Assembly (NCBI GenBank): GCA_002310195.1
Contig: DBYS01000014.1
Coordinates: 42,877 to 106,876, forward strand
Length of the DNA: 64,000 nt
Direction: 5' to 3'
Source: Bacteroidales bacterium UBA1180
Lineage (GTDB): Bacteria; Bacteroidota; Bacteroidia; Bacteroidales; Paludibacteraceae
Below, piece after piece: positions 31,729-39,818 of this stretch (its first letter is position 1; each line of letters opens with the position of its first letter). Both the position numbers and the translations under genes were made by a program. Under the pieces are notes generated by a model. The model did not search any database and had not been told where the DNA came from. It worked only from the letters and a program-made list of their open reading frames with translations.

Positions 31729-31760
31729 CAAAGATACAAGATTATTTTCGCAAAAGCAAA
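31729..31760 (-). promoter_or_regulatory. Promoter for tRNA-Ser(TGA)
   Basis: On the minus strand TTTG (31757-31760), 20 bases and TATCTTTG (31729-31736). It is divergent from the promoter at 31777. Confidence 0.65.
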
Positions 31761-31776
31761 TTTATTTGCACTTTTT

Positions 31777-31808
31777 TTTGCATATTTGCGAAAAAATGTG
31801 TACCTTTG
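31777..31808 (+). promoter_or_regulatory. Promoter of the methyltransferase-queA unit
   Basis: TTTG (31777-31780), 20 bases and TACCTTTG (31801-31808), 27 bases before the ATG at 31836. Confidence 0.75.
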
Positions 31809-31835
31809 TAAAGTCTTTTTTGAAACTATGCCATA

Positions 31836-33230
31836 ATGGGAGCAGAGTTTACGATGATAGCGAAGACCTTCAAGGGTCTGGAGGAGGTGCTGGCCGGAGA
31901 GATTGCCGCGATAGGCGGAAATGACATCCAGACCGGTCGTCGTGCGGTGACGTTCACGGGCGACAAGAGCGTGCTGTACCGCGCTAACCTGTGGCTGAGA
32001 ACCGCCTCGCGCGTGCTTGTGCCTATAGCCACGTTCCGCGCGGATGATGCGGACGGCGTGTATGCCGAGGTCAAAAAGATTGACTGGGAGCAGTACATGG
32101 ATCTCACAACGACATTCAGCATCGATGCGACTGTTTATTCGGAGACATTCAAGCACTCGCGGTACGTGACGTACAAAGTGAAAGACGCGATCGTTGACCG
32201 GTTCAACGAGCAGTACGGCAAACGTCCGAGCGTGCGTGTGACCGAGCCTGACTTGTATATCAACGTGCATATAGCCGACCGGACGGTAACGATCTCGCTG
32301 GACAGCAGCGGCGAGAGTCTGCACAAGCGCGGCTGGCGTGTGGCGCAGACCGATGCGCCGATCAACGAGGCGCTGGCAGCGGGGATGCTGCTGCTGGCAG
32401 GCTGGAACGGCCAGTCGGATCTGTACGACCCGATGTGCGGTTCGGGAACACTGCTTGTAGAGGCGGCGCTGATAGCGCTGAACATACCGCCGGGAATCTT
32501 CCGCAAACACTTTGCCTTCGAGAACTGGAAAGATTTCAACAAAGATCTGTTCGAGGCAGTGAGCGAGGATGACAGCGACGAGCGAGAGTTCACGCACCAC
32601 ATTTACGGTTCGGATGCCGGATACTACGCCGTGCAGGCTGCGCTGAAGAATGTTCGTGCGGCAGGACTCGGGAAGTATATTGATGTTCGGCAGATTCGAA
32701 TCGAGGAGATCAAAAACGAACAAGGTACACCCGGTGCAATGGTGGTGATCAATCCGCCATATGGCGAGCGGCTGGCGCAGGACAAAGATGTGCTACGTTT
32801 GTACGCAGAGATGGGCAAGGCGCTGAAGTTCCAGTTCACGGGTGCCACGGCGTGGGTGATCTCCAGCAACGAGGAAGCACTGAAGTGCATAGGCCTCAAG
32901 CCGTCGAAGAAGATCCATCTGATGAACGGCGAACTGGAGTGCCTGTACAATTGCTATGAGCTGTTCCAAGGCGAACGTCGCGTTCGGCTTGCTGCGCTGG
33001 CGGATGCCGCCGAGCGGCATGAAACGCACAGCAGCCTCCGCTCTCCCCACCCCAACCATCCGGTTGTGTCGGGGACCCCTAAAAGCAAAAAGCACTATGA
33101 CAGAAAACCCCATACTAATAAACGAGTACAACTATCCTCTGACGGACGAAAGGATCGCAAAGTACCCTCTCGCACAAAGAGACCACAGCAAGCTGCTCGT
33201 GTACCGCGGCGGCCGGGTCAGCGAGGATAA
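31836..33230 (+). CDS. THUMP-domain 23S rRNA (guanine-N2)-methyltransferase, C-terminus altered by a repeat
   Basis: The ORF gives 464 residues. Residues about 1-160 are a ferredoxin-like plus THUMP domain (KTFKGLEEVLAGEIAAIGGN, then VTEPDLYINVHIADRTVTIS). Residues about 160-380 are the UPF0020/RlmKL methyltransferase, with DPMCGSGTLLVEAALIALNI as motif I and VVINPPYGERLAQ as the NPPY catalytic motif. It methylates guanine in rRNA, as do RlmL (G2445) or related enzymes. The family end is expected near YNCYELFQGE (about residue 380). From about 382 the frame runs through structured repeat copy 3 and then out of frame over the first 134 bases of queA, giving some 80 residues that are low-complexity and basic. 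That tail is therefore probably a recent, non-homologous addition. Confidence 0.88.
   Translation: MGAEFTMIAKTFKGLEEVLAGEIAAIGGNDIQTGRRAVTFTGDKSVLYRANLWLRTASRVLVPIATFRADDADGVYAEVKKIDWEQYMDLTTTFSIDATVYSETFKHSRYVTYKVKDAIVDRFNEQYGKRPSVRVTEPDLYINVHIADRTVTISLDSSGESLHKRGWRVAQTDAPINEALAAGMLLLAGWNGQSDLYDPMCGSGTLLVEAALIALNIPPGIFRKHFAFENWKDFNKDLFEAVSEDDSDEREFTHHIYGSDAGYYAVQAALKNVRAAGLGKYIDVRQIRIEEIKNEQGTPGAMVVINPPYGERLAQDKDVLRLYAEMGKALKFQFTGATAWVISSNEEALKCIGLKPSKKIHLMNGELECLYNCYELFQGERRVRLAALADAAERHETHSSLRSPHPNHPVVSGTPKSKKHYDRKPHTNKRVQLSSDGRKDRKVPSRTKRPQQAARVPRRPGQRG
32981..33079 (+). repeat. Structured intergenic repeat, copy 3 of 4 (inside the methyltransferase ORF)
   Basis: It contains GCGTTCGGC (32981), the hairpin ATGCCGCCGAGCGGCAT (33005-33021), GCCTCCGCTCTCCCCACC (33035), the inner stem CAACC/GGTTG and GTCGGGGACCCC (to 33079). 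It ends 17 bases before the queA start codon and overlaps the 3' end of the methyltransferase reading frame. Confidence 0.7.
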
Positions 33231-34305
33231 GTTCTACAACATAGGCGACTACATACCGCAAGGATCGCTGCTGGTGTACAACAACACCCGCGTCATACAG
33301 GCGCGGCTGGTGTTTCACAAGCAGTCGGGCGCCAGGATTGAGGTGTTCTGTCTGGCACCGATCGAGCCGTACGACTACCAGCTGTCGCTAAGTTCGACGA
33401 CGGGTTGTGTGTGGAAATGTATGATCGGCAACGCAAAGAAATGGCATGATGATAGTTTAGAGCTGAGAGTCGAGAGCTTAGAGCTGGTGCTTCGCGCGGA
33501 GAAACTGTCGCAGACGGGAAACACGTACGCCGTACGGTTCAGTTGGGATGATCAGACAGTAGCGTTTTCGGAGATACTGGAAGCGATAGGCGAGCTGCCT
33601 ATCCCGCCGTACCTCAACCGCAAGAGCGAGGAGAGCGACAAAACGACATACCAGACGGTGTATTCGCGCATCAAAGGTTCGGTGGCCGCGCCGACGGCAG
33701 GATTGCACTTCACGAACGCGGTGCTCGACGATCTGCGCAACCGAGGAATACGGACGACCGAACTGACGCTGCATGTAGGAGCAGGTACGTTCCAGCCCGT
33801 GAAGGTTGAGGATGCTAACGAGCACCCGATGCACACGGAGATCATAGCCGTGCCGCGGCAAGCGATAGCGGACATACAGGCAAATCTGGGGCATATCGTA
33901 TCGGTCGGGACAACATCGATGCGCACGCTGGAGTCGCTGTACTTCATCGGATGCCAACTGCGCGAGCACGGAACGGCCGACGAAACGATTCATGTAGGGC
34001 AGCATGAGCCGTATGGACGGCAGTACGAGGTAACAGCCCATGACGCCTTGCAAGCTATACTGGATTACCTCGATGCCACGGGGCAGGACACATTGCACGC
34101 CGAAACGCAGATCATGATCCGTCCCGGGTACACGTTCCGCATAGTGGACGTACTGATCACGAACTTCCATCAGCCGAAATCGACGCTGCTGCTGCTTGTG
34201 TCAGCCTTCGTCGGTGGCGACTGGAAGACGATATACGACTACGCGCTGGGCCATGAGTTCCGATTCCTGAGTTACGGGGATTCGTCGATACTGTTCAAGA
34301 GATAA
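33097..34305 (+). CDS. queA: S-adenosylmethionine:tRNA ribosyltransferase-isomerase
   Basis: The product has 402 residues from the start at 33097 (MTENPILINEYNYPLTDERI). The frame is open upstream through the repeat element but that part is not family-like. QueA transfers and isomerises the ribosyl group of SAM onto preQ1 in tRNA, making epoxyqueuosine. Motifs seen are IPQGSLLVYNNTRVIQARL, YQTVYSRIKGSVAAPTAGLH, LHVGAGTFQPVKVED and the C-terminal LITNFHQPKSTLLLLVSAFV. Length is slightly over the usual 340-350 or so, within the range of Bacteroidetes forms. A 9-base repeat (TTAGAGCTG at 33457 and 33478) gives SLELRVESLEL, a local expansion. Confidence 0.95.
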   Translation: MTENPILINEYNYPLTDERIAKYPLAQRDHSKLLVYRGGRVSEDKFYNIGDYIPQGSLLVYNNTRVIQARLVFHKQSGARIEVFCLAPIEPYDYQLSLSSTTGCVWKCMIGNAKKWHDDSLELRVESLELVLRAEKLSQTGNTYAVRFSWDDQTVAFSEILEAIGELPIPPYLNRKSEESDKTTYQTVYSRIKGSVAAPTAGLHFTNAVLDDLRNRGIRTTELTLHVGAGTFQPVKVEDANEHPMHTEIIAVPRQAIADIQANLGHIVSVGTTSMRTLESLYFIGCQLREHGTADETIHVGQHEPYGRQYEVTAHDALQAILDYLDATGQDTLHAETQIMIRPGYTFRIVDVLITNFHQPKSTLLLLVSAFVGGDWKTIYDYALGHEFRFLSYGDSSILFKR

Positions 34306-34324
34306 AATACTAAACACAACCAAT

Positions 34325-35638
34325 ATGAAACGCCTTATTCTATCCCTCATTTTCTCCGCAGGCATCAGTACAATGCTGCATGCCGAAGACCAGCCGTTGC
34401 GGTTGGCCGGTGGTGACATATCGCTGCTGCCGTCGTACGAAGAGTACAACACGCCGTACAAGGACAAAGACGGCAAGACGATTGCTGATCTGGTGACCTA
34501 TGCCGCTGAGACGCTCCACTGGAACGCCTGTCGCGTGCGGCTGTTCGTCAATCCGTGTATCACCAACCCCGATGACGGCAAACGTCAGGGCGAGGTTCAG
34601 GATCTGGCGTACGTGACCGCTTTGGGCAAACGCATCAAGGATGCCGGGATGGCGTTCATGCTGGATTTCCATTATTCCGACACATGGGCTGATCCGCTGA
34701 AGCAGGTTATACCTACAGCCTGGCAGGCGCTGACCGAAGATCAGTTATATGATACAATGTACACGTACACACGCATGTGCCTGCGCACATTGGTCGATGC
34801 CGGTGCTGCGCCGGACTATGTACAGGTAGGCAACGAGATCAGTTACGGTATGTTGCTGCGCGGCAAATCCGCCACTTCGTCCGACCGCGTCAAACCATGG
34901 GAGAAGATCAGTGCCGCACCCGAGCAGTGGGGACGGTTCACGGGTCTGCTCAGCCAAGGCGCGAAAGCCGTTCGCGAGGTGTGTCCAGAGGCAAAGATCA
35001 TCATTCATATCGAGCGTACCAACAGCCAAGAAGCCTGCGTACAGTTCTACAAGAACATGAACGAGGCAGGGGTTGAATATGACATTATCGGCTTGAGTTA
35101 CTATCCGTTCTGGCACGGACGTCTGAACGCCGAGTTGGCAAGCACGCTCAGCGGTTTGCACACAGCGCACCCCGACAAACCGATACAGATCGTTGAAACG
35201 GCATACTACAACAACTACTGGCCGTCGTCGGGCATCAATTATGACACACGCAGCACATGGCCTGCCTCGGCTGCCGGACAGGAGGCGTACCTCGTTGATC
35301 TGATTGCCGCGCTGAAATCCTACGATTACGTGAACGGACTATATTACTGGTTTCCCGAAGAGAACGGCAACGGCGGCGCGTCGTACGATGCAAACAAGAT
35401 CGTGATTAACACCTGGCTCAACCGCGGACTGTTTGATCCGAACAACCACAAAGCCTACGGCGGATTGTACCGCATAGGCGAGTACGCCAATACGCCTTCC
35501 GGCGTCTGTAATACGGGGATTGAGACACTGAACGGATTGTACTATACCCTACTCGGCATACCGATGGGCAGCGACCGCGAGGCACTGCCGGCAGGGATAT
35601 ATATCTGCAACGGAAAGAAAGTAACAGTTAACCGCTAA
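34325..35638 (+). CDS. GH53 endo-beta-1,4-galactanase (arabinogalactan hydrolase)
   Basis: The product has 437 residues with a signal peptide (MKRLILSLIFSAGISTMLHA). The GH53 barrel shows NACRVRLFVNPCITNPDDGK, MAFMLDFHYSDTWADPLKQV, YVQVGNEISYGML with the acid/base Glu (about residue 171), IIGLSYYPFWHG, and IQIVETAYYNNYW with the nucleophile Glu (about residue 290). It hydrolyses beta-1,4-galactan side chains of pectin. The chain ends LPAGIYICNGKKVTVNR, which looks like the last part of a type IX secretion signal. No galactan utilisation genes are adjacent, and it sits between queA and tatD. Confidence 0.92.
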   Translation: MKRLILSLIFSAGISTMLHAEDQPLRLAGGDISLLPSYEEYNTPYKDKDGKTIADLVTYAAETLHWNACRVRLFVNPCITNPDDGKRQGEVQDLAYVTALGKRIKDAGMAFMLDFHYSDTWADPLKQVIPTAWQALTEDQLYDTMYTYTRMCLRTLVDAGAAPDYVQVGNEISYGMLLRGKSATSSDRVKPWEKISAAPEQWGRFTGLLSQGAKAVREVCPEAKIIIHIERTNSQEACVQFYKNMNEAGVEYDIIGLSYYPFWHGRLNAELASTLSGLHTAHPDKPIQIVETAYYNNYWPSSGINYDTRSTWPASAAGQEAYLVDLIAALKSYDYVNGLYYWFPEENGNGGASYDANKIVINTWLNRGLFDPNNHKAYGGLYRIGEYANTPSGVCNTGIETLNGLYYTLLGIPMGSDREALPAGIYICNGKKVTVNR

Positions 35639-35652
35639 CTATTGATATACAG

Positions 35653-36459
35653 ATGATTGACTCGCACTGCCATGTAGATGAAGAGGCGTACGCGGCGGAC
35701 AGAGAAGAATTCCTGCAGCGTCAGAAGGACGGAGGCATAGAGGCCATCGTTGTGCCGGGAGTGGATGCCCGTTCGATGGACGGGATCTTCGAAGTATGCC
35801 GCCGCTGGCGCGGGTTCTGCTATCCTGTGCTGGGTTTGCATCCGCAGAACGTTGCCGAGGATTGGCAGGAGCAACTCGACGTACTGCATGAAGCGATGAT
35901 CGCCCATACAAGAGAGGGATTGGATGTGAGCGAACGGATTGTAGCCATCGGCGAGATCGGGCTCGACTACCATTACACCCGCGATTTCGACGAGGCACAG
36001 CACGAGTCGTTCCGCAGGCAACTGCGTTGGGCAACGGAGCTTGACTTGCCCGTGATCATCCACAGCCGCGATGCTACGGCCGACTCGCTGCAGATCGTGA
36101 AAGAGCACATAGCCTCAAACGGGAAAGGCCTGCAAGGCGTTGTGCATTGCTTCAGCGGCAGTGCGGAGGTGGCCGAAGAGTGGCTGAAGATGGGATTGTA
36201 TTTGGGCATAGGCGGCGTGCTGACGTTCAAGAACAGCCGGTTGGCGGAGAACCTCGCGCATGTGCCGCTCGAACGGCTGCTGCTGGAGACCGACGGTCCA
36301 TATCTCGCACCTACGCCTCACCGGGGCGAGAGAAACGAACCGATCTGGATACGATTCGTAGCAATGCGGCTGGCCGAGATGTACAACTGTACCCCTGCCG
36401 AGGTGATAGAAGTGACCTCTGCGAACAGCCGAAAGCTATTCCGACTGCCGACAATTTGA
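35653..36459 (+). CDS. tatD: TatD family metal-dependent deoxyribonuclease
   Basis: The product has 268 residues, the usual family length. Metal ligands are visible: DSHCHVDEEAY (HxH at residues 4-6), GEIGLDYHYTRD (Glu), VIIHSRDATADS (His), VVHCFSGSAEVAEEWL (His) and LLLETDGPYLAP (Asp). These proteins are amidohydrolase-fold 3'-5' exonucleases or DNases involved in DNA repair. It is cytoplasmic, with no signal peptide. The start at 35653 follows the GH53 stop by 14 bases. Confidence 0.94.
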   Translation: MIDSHCHVDEEAYAADREEFLQRQKDGGIEAIVVPGVDARSMDGIFEVCRRWRGFCYPVLGLHPQNVAEDWQEQLDVLHEAMIAHTREGLDVSERIVAIGEIGLDYHYTRDFDEAQHESFRRQLRWATELDLPVIIHSRDATADSLQIVKEHIASNGKGLQGVVHCFSGSAEVAEEWLKMGLYLGIGGVLTFKNSRLAENLAHVPLERLLLETDGPYLAPTPHRGERNEPIWIRFVAMRLAEMYNCTPAEVIEVTSANSRKLFRLPTI

Positions 36460-36552
36460 CAAAAATTCGGCGGAAACGCAGGCACAAATACGCGCAAATT
36501 GGCACAATTTTGAAAAAAAATAACACAAAACGCATTTTTTTTCGCAAAACGT

Positions 36553-36583
36553 TTTGATATTTCAATATATTTTTGTACCTTTG
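36553..36583 (+). promoter_or_regulatory. Promoter of tRNA-Ser(GGA) and possibly of the exbB cluster
   Basis: TTTG (36553-36556), 19 bases and TACCTTTG (36576-36583). The tRNA follows at 36633 and exbB at 36771 with no terminator visible between. Confidence 0.75.
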
Positions 36584-36632
36584 TAGTCGAATATGCGCTT
36601 GTAACTCTCAAATGGGGTTAGCTGAAAGCGAA

Positions 36633-36720
36633 GGAGAGATGCTCGAGTGGTTGAAGAGGCACGCCTGGAAAGCGTGTAAACTCCAAAAGGGTTTCCGGGG
36701 TTCGAATCCCCGTCTCTCCG
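36633..36720 (+). tRNA. tRNA-Ser (anticodon GGA)
   Basis: GGAGAGA at 36633 pairs with TCTCTCC at 36713-36719, with discriminator G. The anticodon stem-loop is CACGCCTGGAAAGCGTG with anticodon GGA. A long variable arm and the T loop GGTTCGAATCC mark a class II serine tRNA. CCA is not encoded. Confidence 0.96.
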
Positions 36721-36770
36721 CAGACAGACATTAACCGCAATAACAAATGTACTAATTAAAATACAATCTC

Positions 36771-37589
36771 ATGAAAAAACTTTTTGCAACCTTTACGGTA
36801 ATCGCAATGCTGGCCTTTGGCGGTGTTGCAGTCGCTCAAGAGGCTCCGGCAGCACCTGCAGAGGCACCTGCCCAAGAGCAAGTTGATCAAAACGCAGTTG
36901 AGGCTCCTGCAGAGGAGGCTGCTCCTGCCGAGGAAGCTACAGGTATGGTAGCTCTTCACAAGACATTGAAGACGAAGTTCATCGAAGGTGGTGCAGGCTT
37001 CATGGCTCTGACCCTCGTTACTCTCGTGTTCGGTTTGGCACTGTGCATCGAGCGTATTATGTATCTGTCGCTTAGCAAGACGAACACCAAGGTGCTTCTG
37101 GCTAAGATCGAAGAGGCTTTGAACACCAAGGGCATTGACGCAGCATTGGACGTTTGCCGCGAGACCCGCGGTCCGGTAGCAAGTATCTTCTACCAGGGCT
37201 TGAGCCGTTACAACGAAGGCATTGACGTTGTTGAGAAGACCGTTGCCAGCTACGGTGGCGTTCAACTCGGTTTGCTCGAGAAGAACCTGAGCTGGATTTC
37301 GCTGTTCATCGCTATCGCACCGTCGTTAGGATTCTTGGGTACGATCATCGGTATGATCGAGGCCTTCGATAAGATCCAACAGGTTGGTGATATCTCGGCT
37401 ACGGTTGTTGCCGGTGGTATCAAGGTGGCGTTGTTGACCACGTTGCTCGGTTTGATCATTGCCGTTATTCTCCAGTTGTTCTACAATTACATCCTCAGCT
37501 TGATCGAGGGTCTGGTTAACGAGATGGAAGACAGCTCGATTAGCCTGCTCGACATCGTTGTTGCTTACGACAAGGCACAGAAGAAGTAA
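36771..37589 (+). CDS. exbB: ExbB/TolQ-type proton channel subunit
   Basis: The product has 272 residues. Residues 1-23 are a signal-like segment (MKKLFATFTVIAMLAFGGVA), followed by an Ala/Pro/Glu-rich periplasmic extension (about 24-60) as often seen in Bacteroidetes. Three transmembrane helices follow at about 80-98, 180-203 and 220-245. The MotA/TolQ/ExbB motifs are KNLSWISLFIAIAPSLGFLG, then TIIGMIEAFDKIQ and ALLTTLLGLIIAV. It forms the pentameric channel that uses proton-motive force to drive TonB-dependent import (such as the SusC encoded at 47736) or similar work. It heads the exbB-membrane protein-exbD-exbD cluster. Confidence 0.93.
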   Translation: MKKLFATFTVIAMLAFGGVAVAQEAPAAPAEAPAQEQVDQNAVEAPAEEAAPAEEATGMVALHKTLKTKFIEGGAGFMALTLVTLVFGLALCIERIMYLSLSKTNTKVLLAKIEEALNTKGIDAALDVCRETRGPVASIFYQGLSRYNEGIDVVEKTVASYGGVQLGLLEKNLSWISLFIAIAPSLGFLGTIIGMIEAFDKIQQVGDISATVVAGGIKVALLTTLLGLIIAVILQLFYNYILSLIEGLVNEMEDSSISLLDIVVAYDKAQKK

Positions 37590-37635
37590 TCGGCATAACT
37601 GCTCACTATTGTTTAACTGTTAAAAAGAGTAAGTT

Positions 37636-38112
37636 ATGAAGAACTATAAAATGATTCCAAAGATTTCGCTGTGGGTGCTGCTCGCATTGGGAATCGCAGT
37701 GATTGCTGCGTTCTTCCTCGGCGGCTCCAGCGGCACGCTGGAGGTTGCAGGTGACTTCCTGAATGTTCCTCGGTTCTCCGATTTGTTCATCGGTTGGATC
37801 TACATCCTTCTGGGCATCGCTATATTGATAACCCTGTGCGTAATGATCGTAAAGCTCGCCAGTGACTTCCGCTACAACCCCAAGCGCGCTATCCGCAGCT
37901 TGTGCGTAGTGGTAGGTGCTATTGTGCTCTGCATCATCTGCTGGCTGATGGGTAGTCCTGAAGAGCTGCACATCATCGGCTACGAAGGCACGGACAACGT
38001 AGGTTTCTGGGCTCAGCTTGCTGACGCCGTGATGTACCTCGTATATATCCTGTTCGCAGCAACGATCATTGCTGTGATTGCCGGATGGGTTATTACACGT
38101 ACACGTAAATAA
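37636..38112 (+). CDS. Membrane protein of the exbB/exbD cluster, four helices
   Basis: The product has 158 residues with four predicted transmembrane helices at about 10-28, 48-70, 84-105 and 130-153 (for example LCVVVGAIVLCIICWLMG and LVYILFAATIIAVIAGWVIT). A periplasmic loop follows helix 1 (LEVAGDFLNVPRFSDLF). No catalytic motif is seen. The gene lies between exbB and exbD, the position of a conserved unnamed membrane gene in Bacteroidetes Ton clusters, so it is probably an accessory subunit. Its biochemical function is unknown. Confidence 0.75.
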   Translation: MKNYKMIPKISLWVLLALGIAVIAAFFLGGSSGTLEVAGDFLNVPRFSDLFIGWIYILLGIAILITLCVMIVKLASDFRYNPKRAIRSLCVVVGAIVLCIICWLMGSPEELHIIGYEGTDNVGFWAQLADAVMYLVYILFAATIIAVIAGWVITRTRK

Positions 38113-38126
38113 ATCAATGAACTACT

Positions 38127-38708
38127 ATGGCTAAGAAAATCCCACAGATCAACGCCAGTTCGATGGCTGACATCTCATTCTTGCTGCTCATCTTCTTCCT
38201 GGTGACCACATCAATGGACGTCAACCAAGGTCTGACACGTCGTCTGCCTGCGCCTATCCCTCCCGATCAGAAGATCGAGGATACGGATATCAACAAGCGT
38301 AACCTGCTGGTGGTGAAGATTAACTCCGCCAATCAGCTGATGGTGCAAGGCCAGGAGATAAGCGTTAAGCAACTACGGGAGAGAGCCAAAGAGTTCATTG
38401 CCAATGTCAACGATGACGCCAACCTGCCGAAGCTCTACGAAGAGGATTTCGGTGCTCCGATTGGCGTTGTGAAGTATGCCAAGAACCACGTTATCTCCGT
38501 CCAGAACGACGTGGATACGCAGTATCAGGCATACCTCGATGTTCAGAATGAACTCGTAGCGGCTTACAACGAGTTGCGTGACGAGTGCGCACACAAGTAT
38601 TTCCACAAGGCTTTCAACGAGCTTGACGAAGATCAGCAGAAGCAGATACAGAAAGTGTATCCGCAGAAGATCTCCGAGGCTGAGCCGAAAAACTATGGAG
38701 GGAACTAA
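38127..38708 (+). CDS. exbD: ExbD/TolR biopolymer transport protein (first copy)
   Basis: The product has 193 residues. The N-terminal helix carries the conserved Asp (INASSMADISFLLLIFFLVT) that takes part in proton transfer. The periplasmic part is longer than in typical ExbD (about 140) because of an insertion of about 50 residues at 95-145. It is a single-pass inner-membrane protein working with ExbB. The second exbD follows after two bases. Confidence 0.92.
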   Translation: MAKKIPQINASSMADISFLLLIFFLVTTSMDVNQGLTRRLPAPIPPDQKIEDTDINKRNLLVVKINSANQLMVQGQEISVKQLRERAKEFIANVNDDANLPKLYEEDFGAPIGVVKYAKNHVISVQNDVDTQYQAYLDVQNELVAAYNELRDECAHKYFHKAFNELDEDQQKQIQKVYPQKISEAEPKNYGGN

Positions 38709-38710
38709 TT

Positions 38711-39181
38711 ATGGCAAAGATTCGTAGAAACGAGAAACGAGAGATGCCGGCACTGAACACGTCGTCACTCCCCGACATTATCTTCATGCTGTTGTTCTTC
38801 TTCATGTCCGTAACATCGATGAAGGAGGTTACCTACAAGGTACAGATCCAGAACCCGTCAGCTACGGAGCTCACGAAGCTTGAGAAGAAATCACTTGTAC
38901 GATACATCTACGTTGGTACACCTACCAAGGAGTTCCAGAAGGCATTCGGTTCGGAGACGCGTATCCAGCTCGACGACGCCTTTGCCGACAAGTCGGAGAT
39001 TGCTGACTACATCATCAACGAGCGTTCGGCTATGAACGAGTCAGAGCAAGGATTGATGACAGTGAGCATCAAGGCTGACAAGGAAACCCGAATGGGTATC
39101 ATTGCGGACATCAAGCAGGAACTAAGAAAAGCCTACGCGCTGAAGATTAGTTATGCTGCAACGCAACGTACGAACTACTAA
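38711..39181 (+). CDS. exbD: ExbD/TolR biopolymer transport protein (second copy)
   Basis: The product has 156 residues. The transmembrane segment has the conserved Asp in ALNTSSLPDIIFMLLFFFMS, followed by a periplasmic domain with VSIKADKETRMGIIADIKQE near the end, as in ExbD. Paired exbD genes are usual in Bacteroidetes. Its last 29 bases overlap the start of the next gene in another frame. No tonB gene follows, unlike many such clusters. Confidence 0.92.
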   Translation: MAKIRRNEKREMPALNTSSLPDIIFMLLFFFMSVTSMKEVTYKVQIQNPSATELTKLEKKSLVRYIYVGTPTKEFQKAFGSETRIQLDDAFADKSEIADYIINERSAMNESEQGLMTVSIKADKETRMGIIADIKQELRKAYALKISYAATQRTNY

Positions 39182-39818
39182 ATCCAGAAAGAGCTGCTTC
39201 ATTGCGGCTCTTTTTGTACCTATTTGTGTCGTTCTGTATGCTTGCAGCGGCAAGCAGCAACCAACGGAAGCGATCGACCTAAGTGACAGCGTCGAGTGGC
39301 GCGAGGGCGATATAGCACTGCGGTGCGGTTGGGGCATGGAGAGCCGTGCGGTGACCGCCAAAGGGCAATCGACCTATTCGCACGCCGGCATGCTCCACTA
39401 CGACAGCACGAACGGGATCTGGCAAGTATTGCACGCTGTGCCCGGTGAAGATGAACCCGAGTACTTGAAAGCCGAACCGCTATCGGTGTTCTACTGTCAC
39501 GAGCGGGCACGGTCAGGCGCATGGCTCAGGGTGGATTGCAGCGACAGCATAGCCCGGCAGGCAACGCAGTACGCGCTGTGGAAAATTGAGCAGCACGTGC
39601 TGTTCGACAACGATTACCTGCTTGAGGATACAACGATGCTCTATTGCACCGAACTGGTGTGGCGCGGGTACCAGACTGCGGGTATTGATGTATCCGGCGG
39701 CAACAGACACGACGTAACAAGGTTCTTTTGCACAGAAGGGGAGTGTATCTTCCCCAGTGACCTGGAAAAGAGTAATACTACTCTATATGTTAAACCTCTA
39801 AAAAACAAAACATTATGA
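39153..39818 (+). CDS. YiiX/YebB-like permuted papain-fold hydrolase, lipoprotein
   Basis: The product has 221 residues. After a basic start a hydrophobic segment ends in a lipobox (VVLYACSGK), so the protein is probably lipid-anchored. The domain has WREGDIALRCG and YSHAGMLHYD (conserved His) near the N-terminus and MLYCTELVWRGYQTAG with the Cys-Thr-Glu-Leu signature further on, the order of circularly permuted NlpC/P60 enzymes (YiiX, peptidase C92 family). It would cleave amide or ester bonds in the envelope, with the substrate unknown. It overlaps exbD by 29 bases and the DUF4878 gene by four. Confidence 0.82.
   Translation: MLQRNVRTTKSRKSCFIAALFVPICVVLYACSGKQQPTEAIDLSDSVEWREGDIALRCGWGMESRAVTAKGQSTYSHAGMLHYDSTNGIWQVLHAVPGEDEPEYLKAEPLSVFYCHERARSGAWLRVDCSDSIARQATQYALWKIEQHVLFDNDYLLEDTTMLYCTELVWRGYQTAGIDVSGGNRHDVTRFFCTEGECIFPSDLEKSNTTLYVKPLKNKTL

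Noticed and set aside
32956..33096. N-terminal extension of QueA
   Set aside because: The frame is open upstream but it is translated from structured repeat copy 3 and is not family-like. The family start is at 33097.
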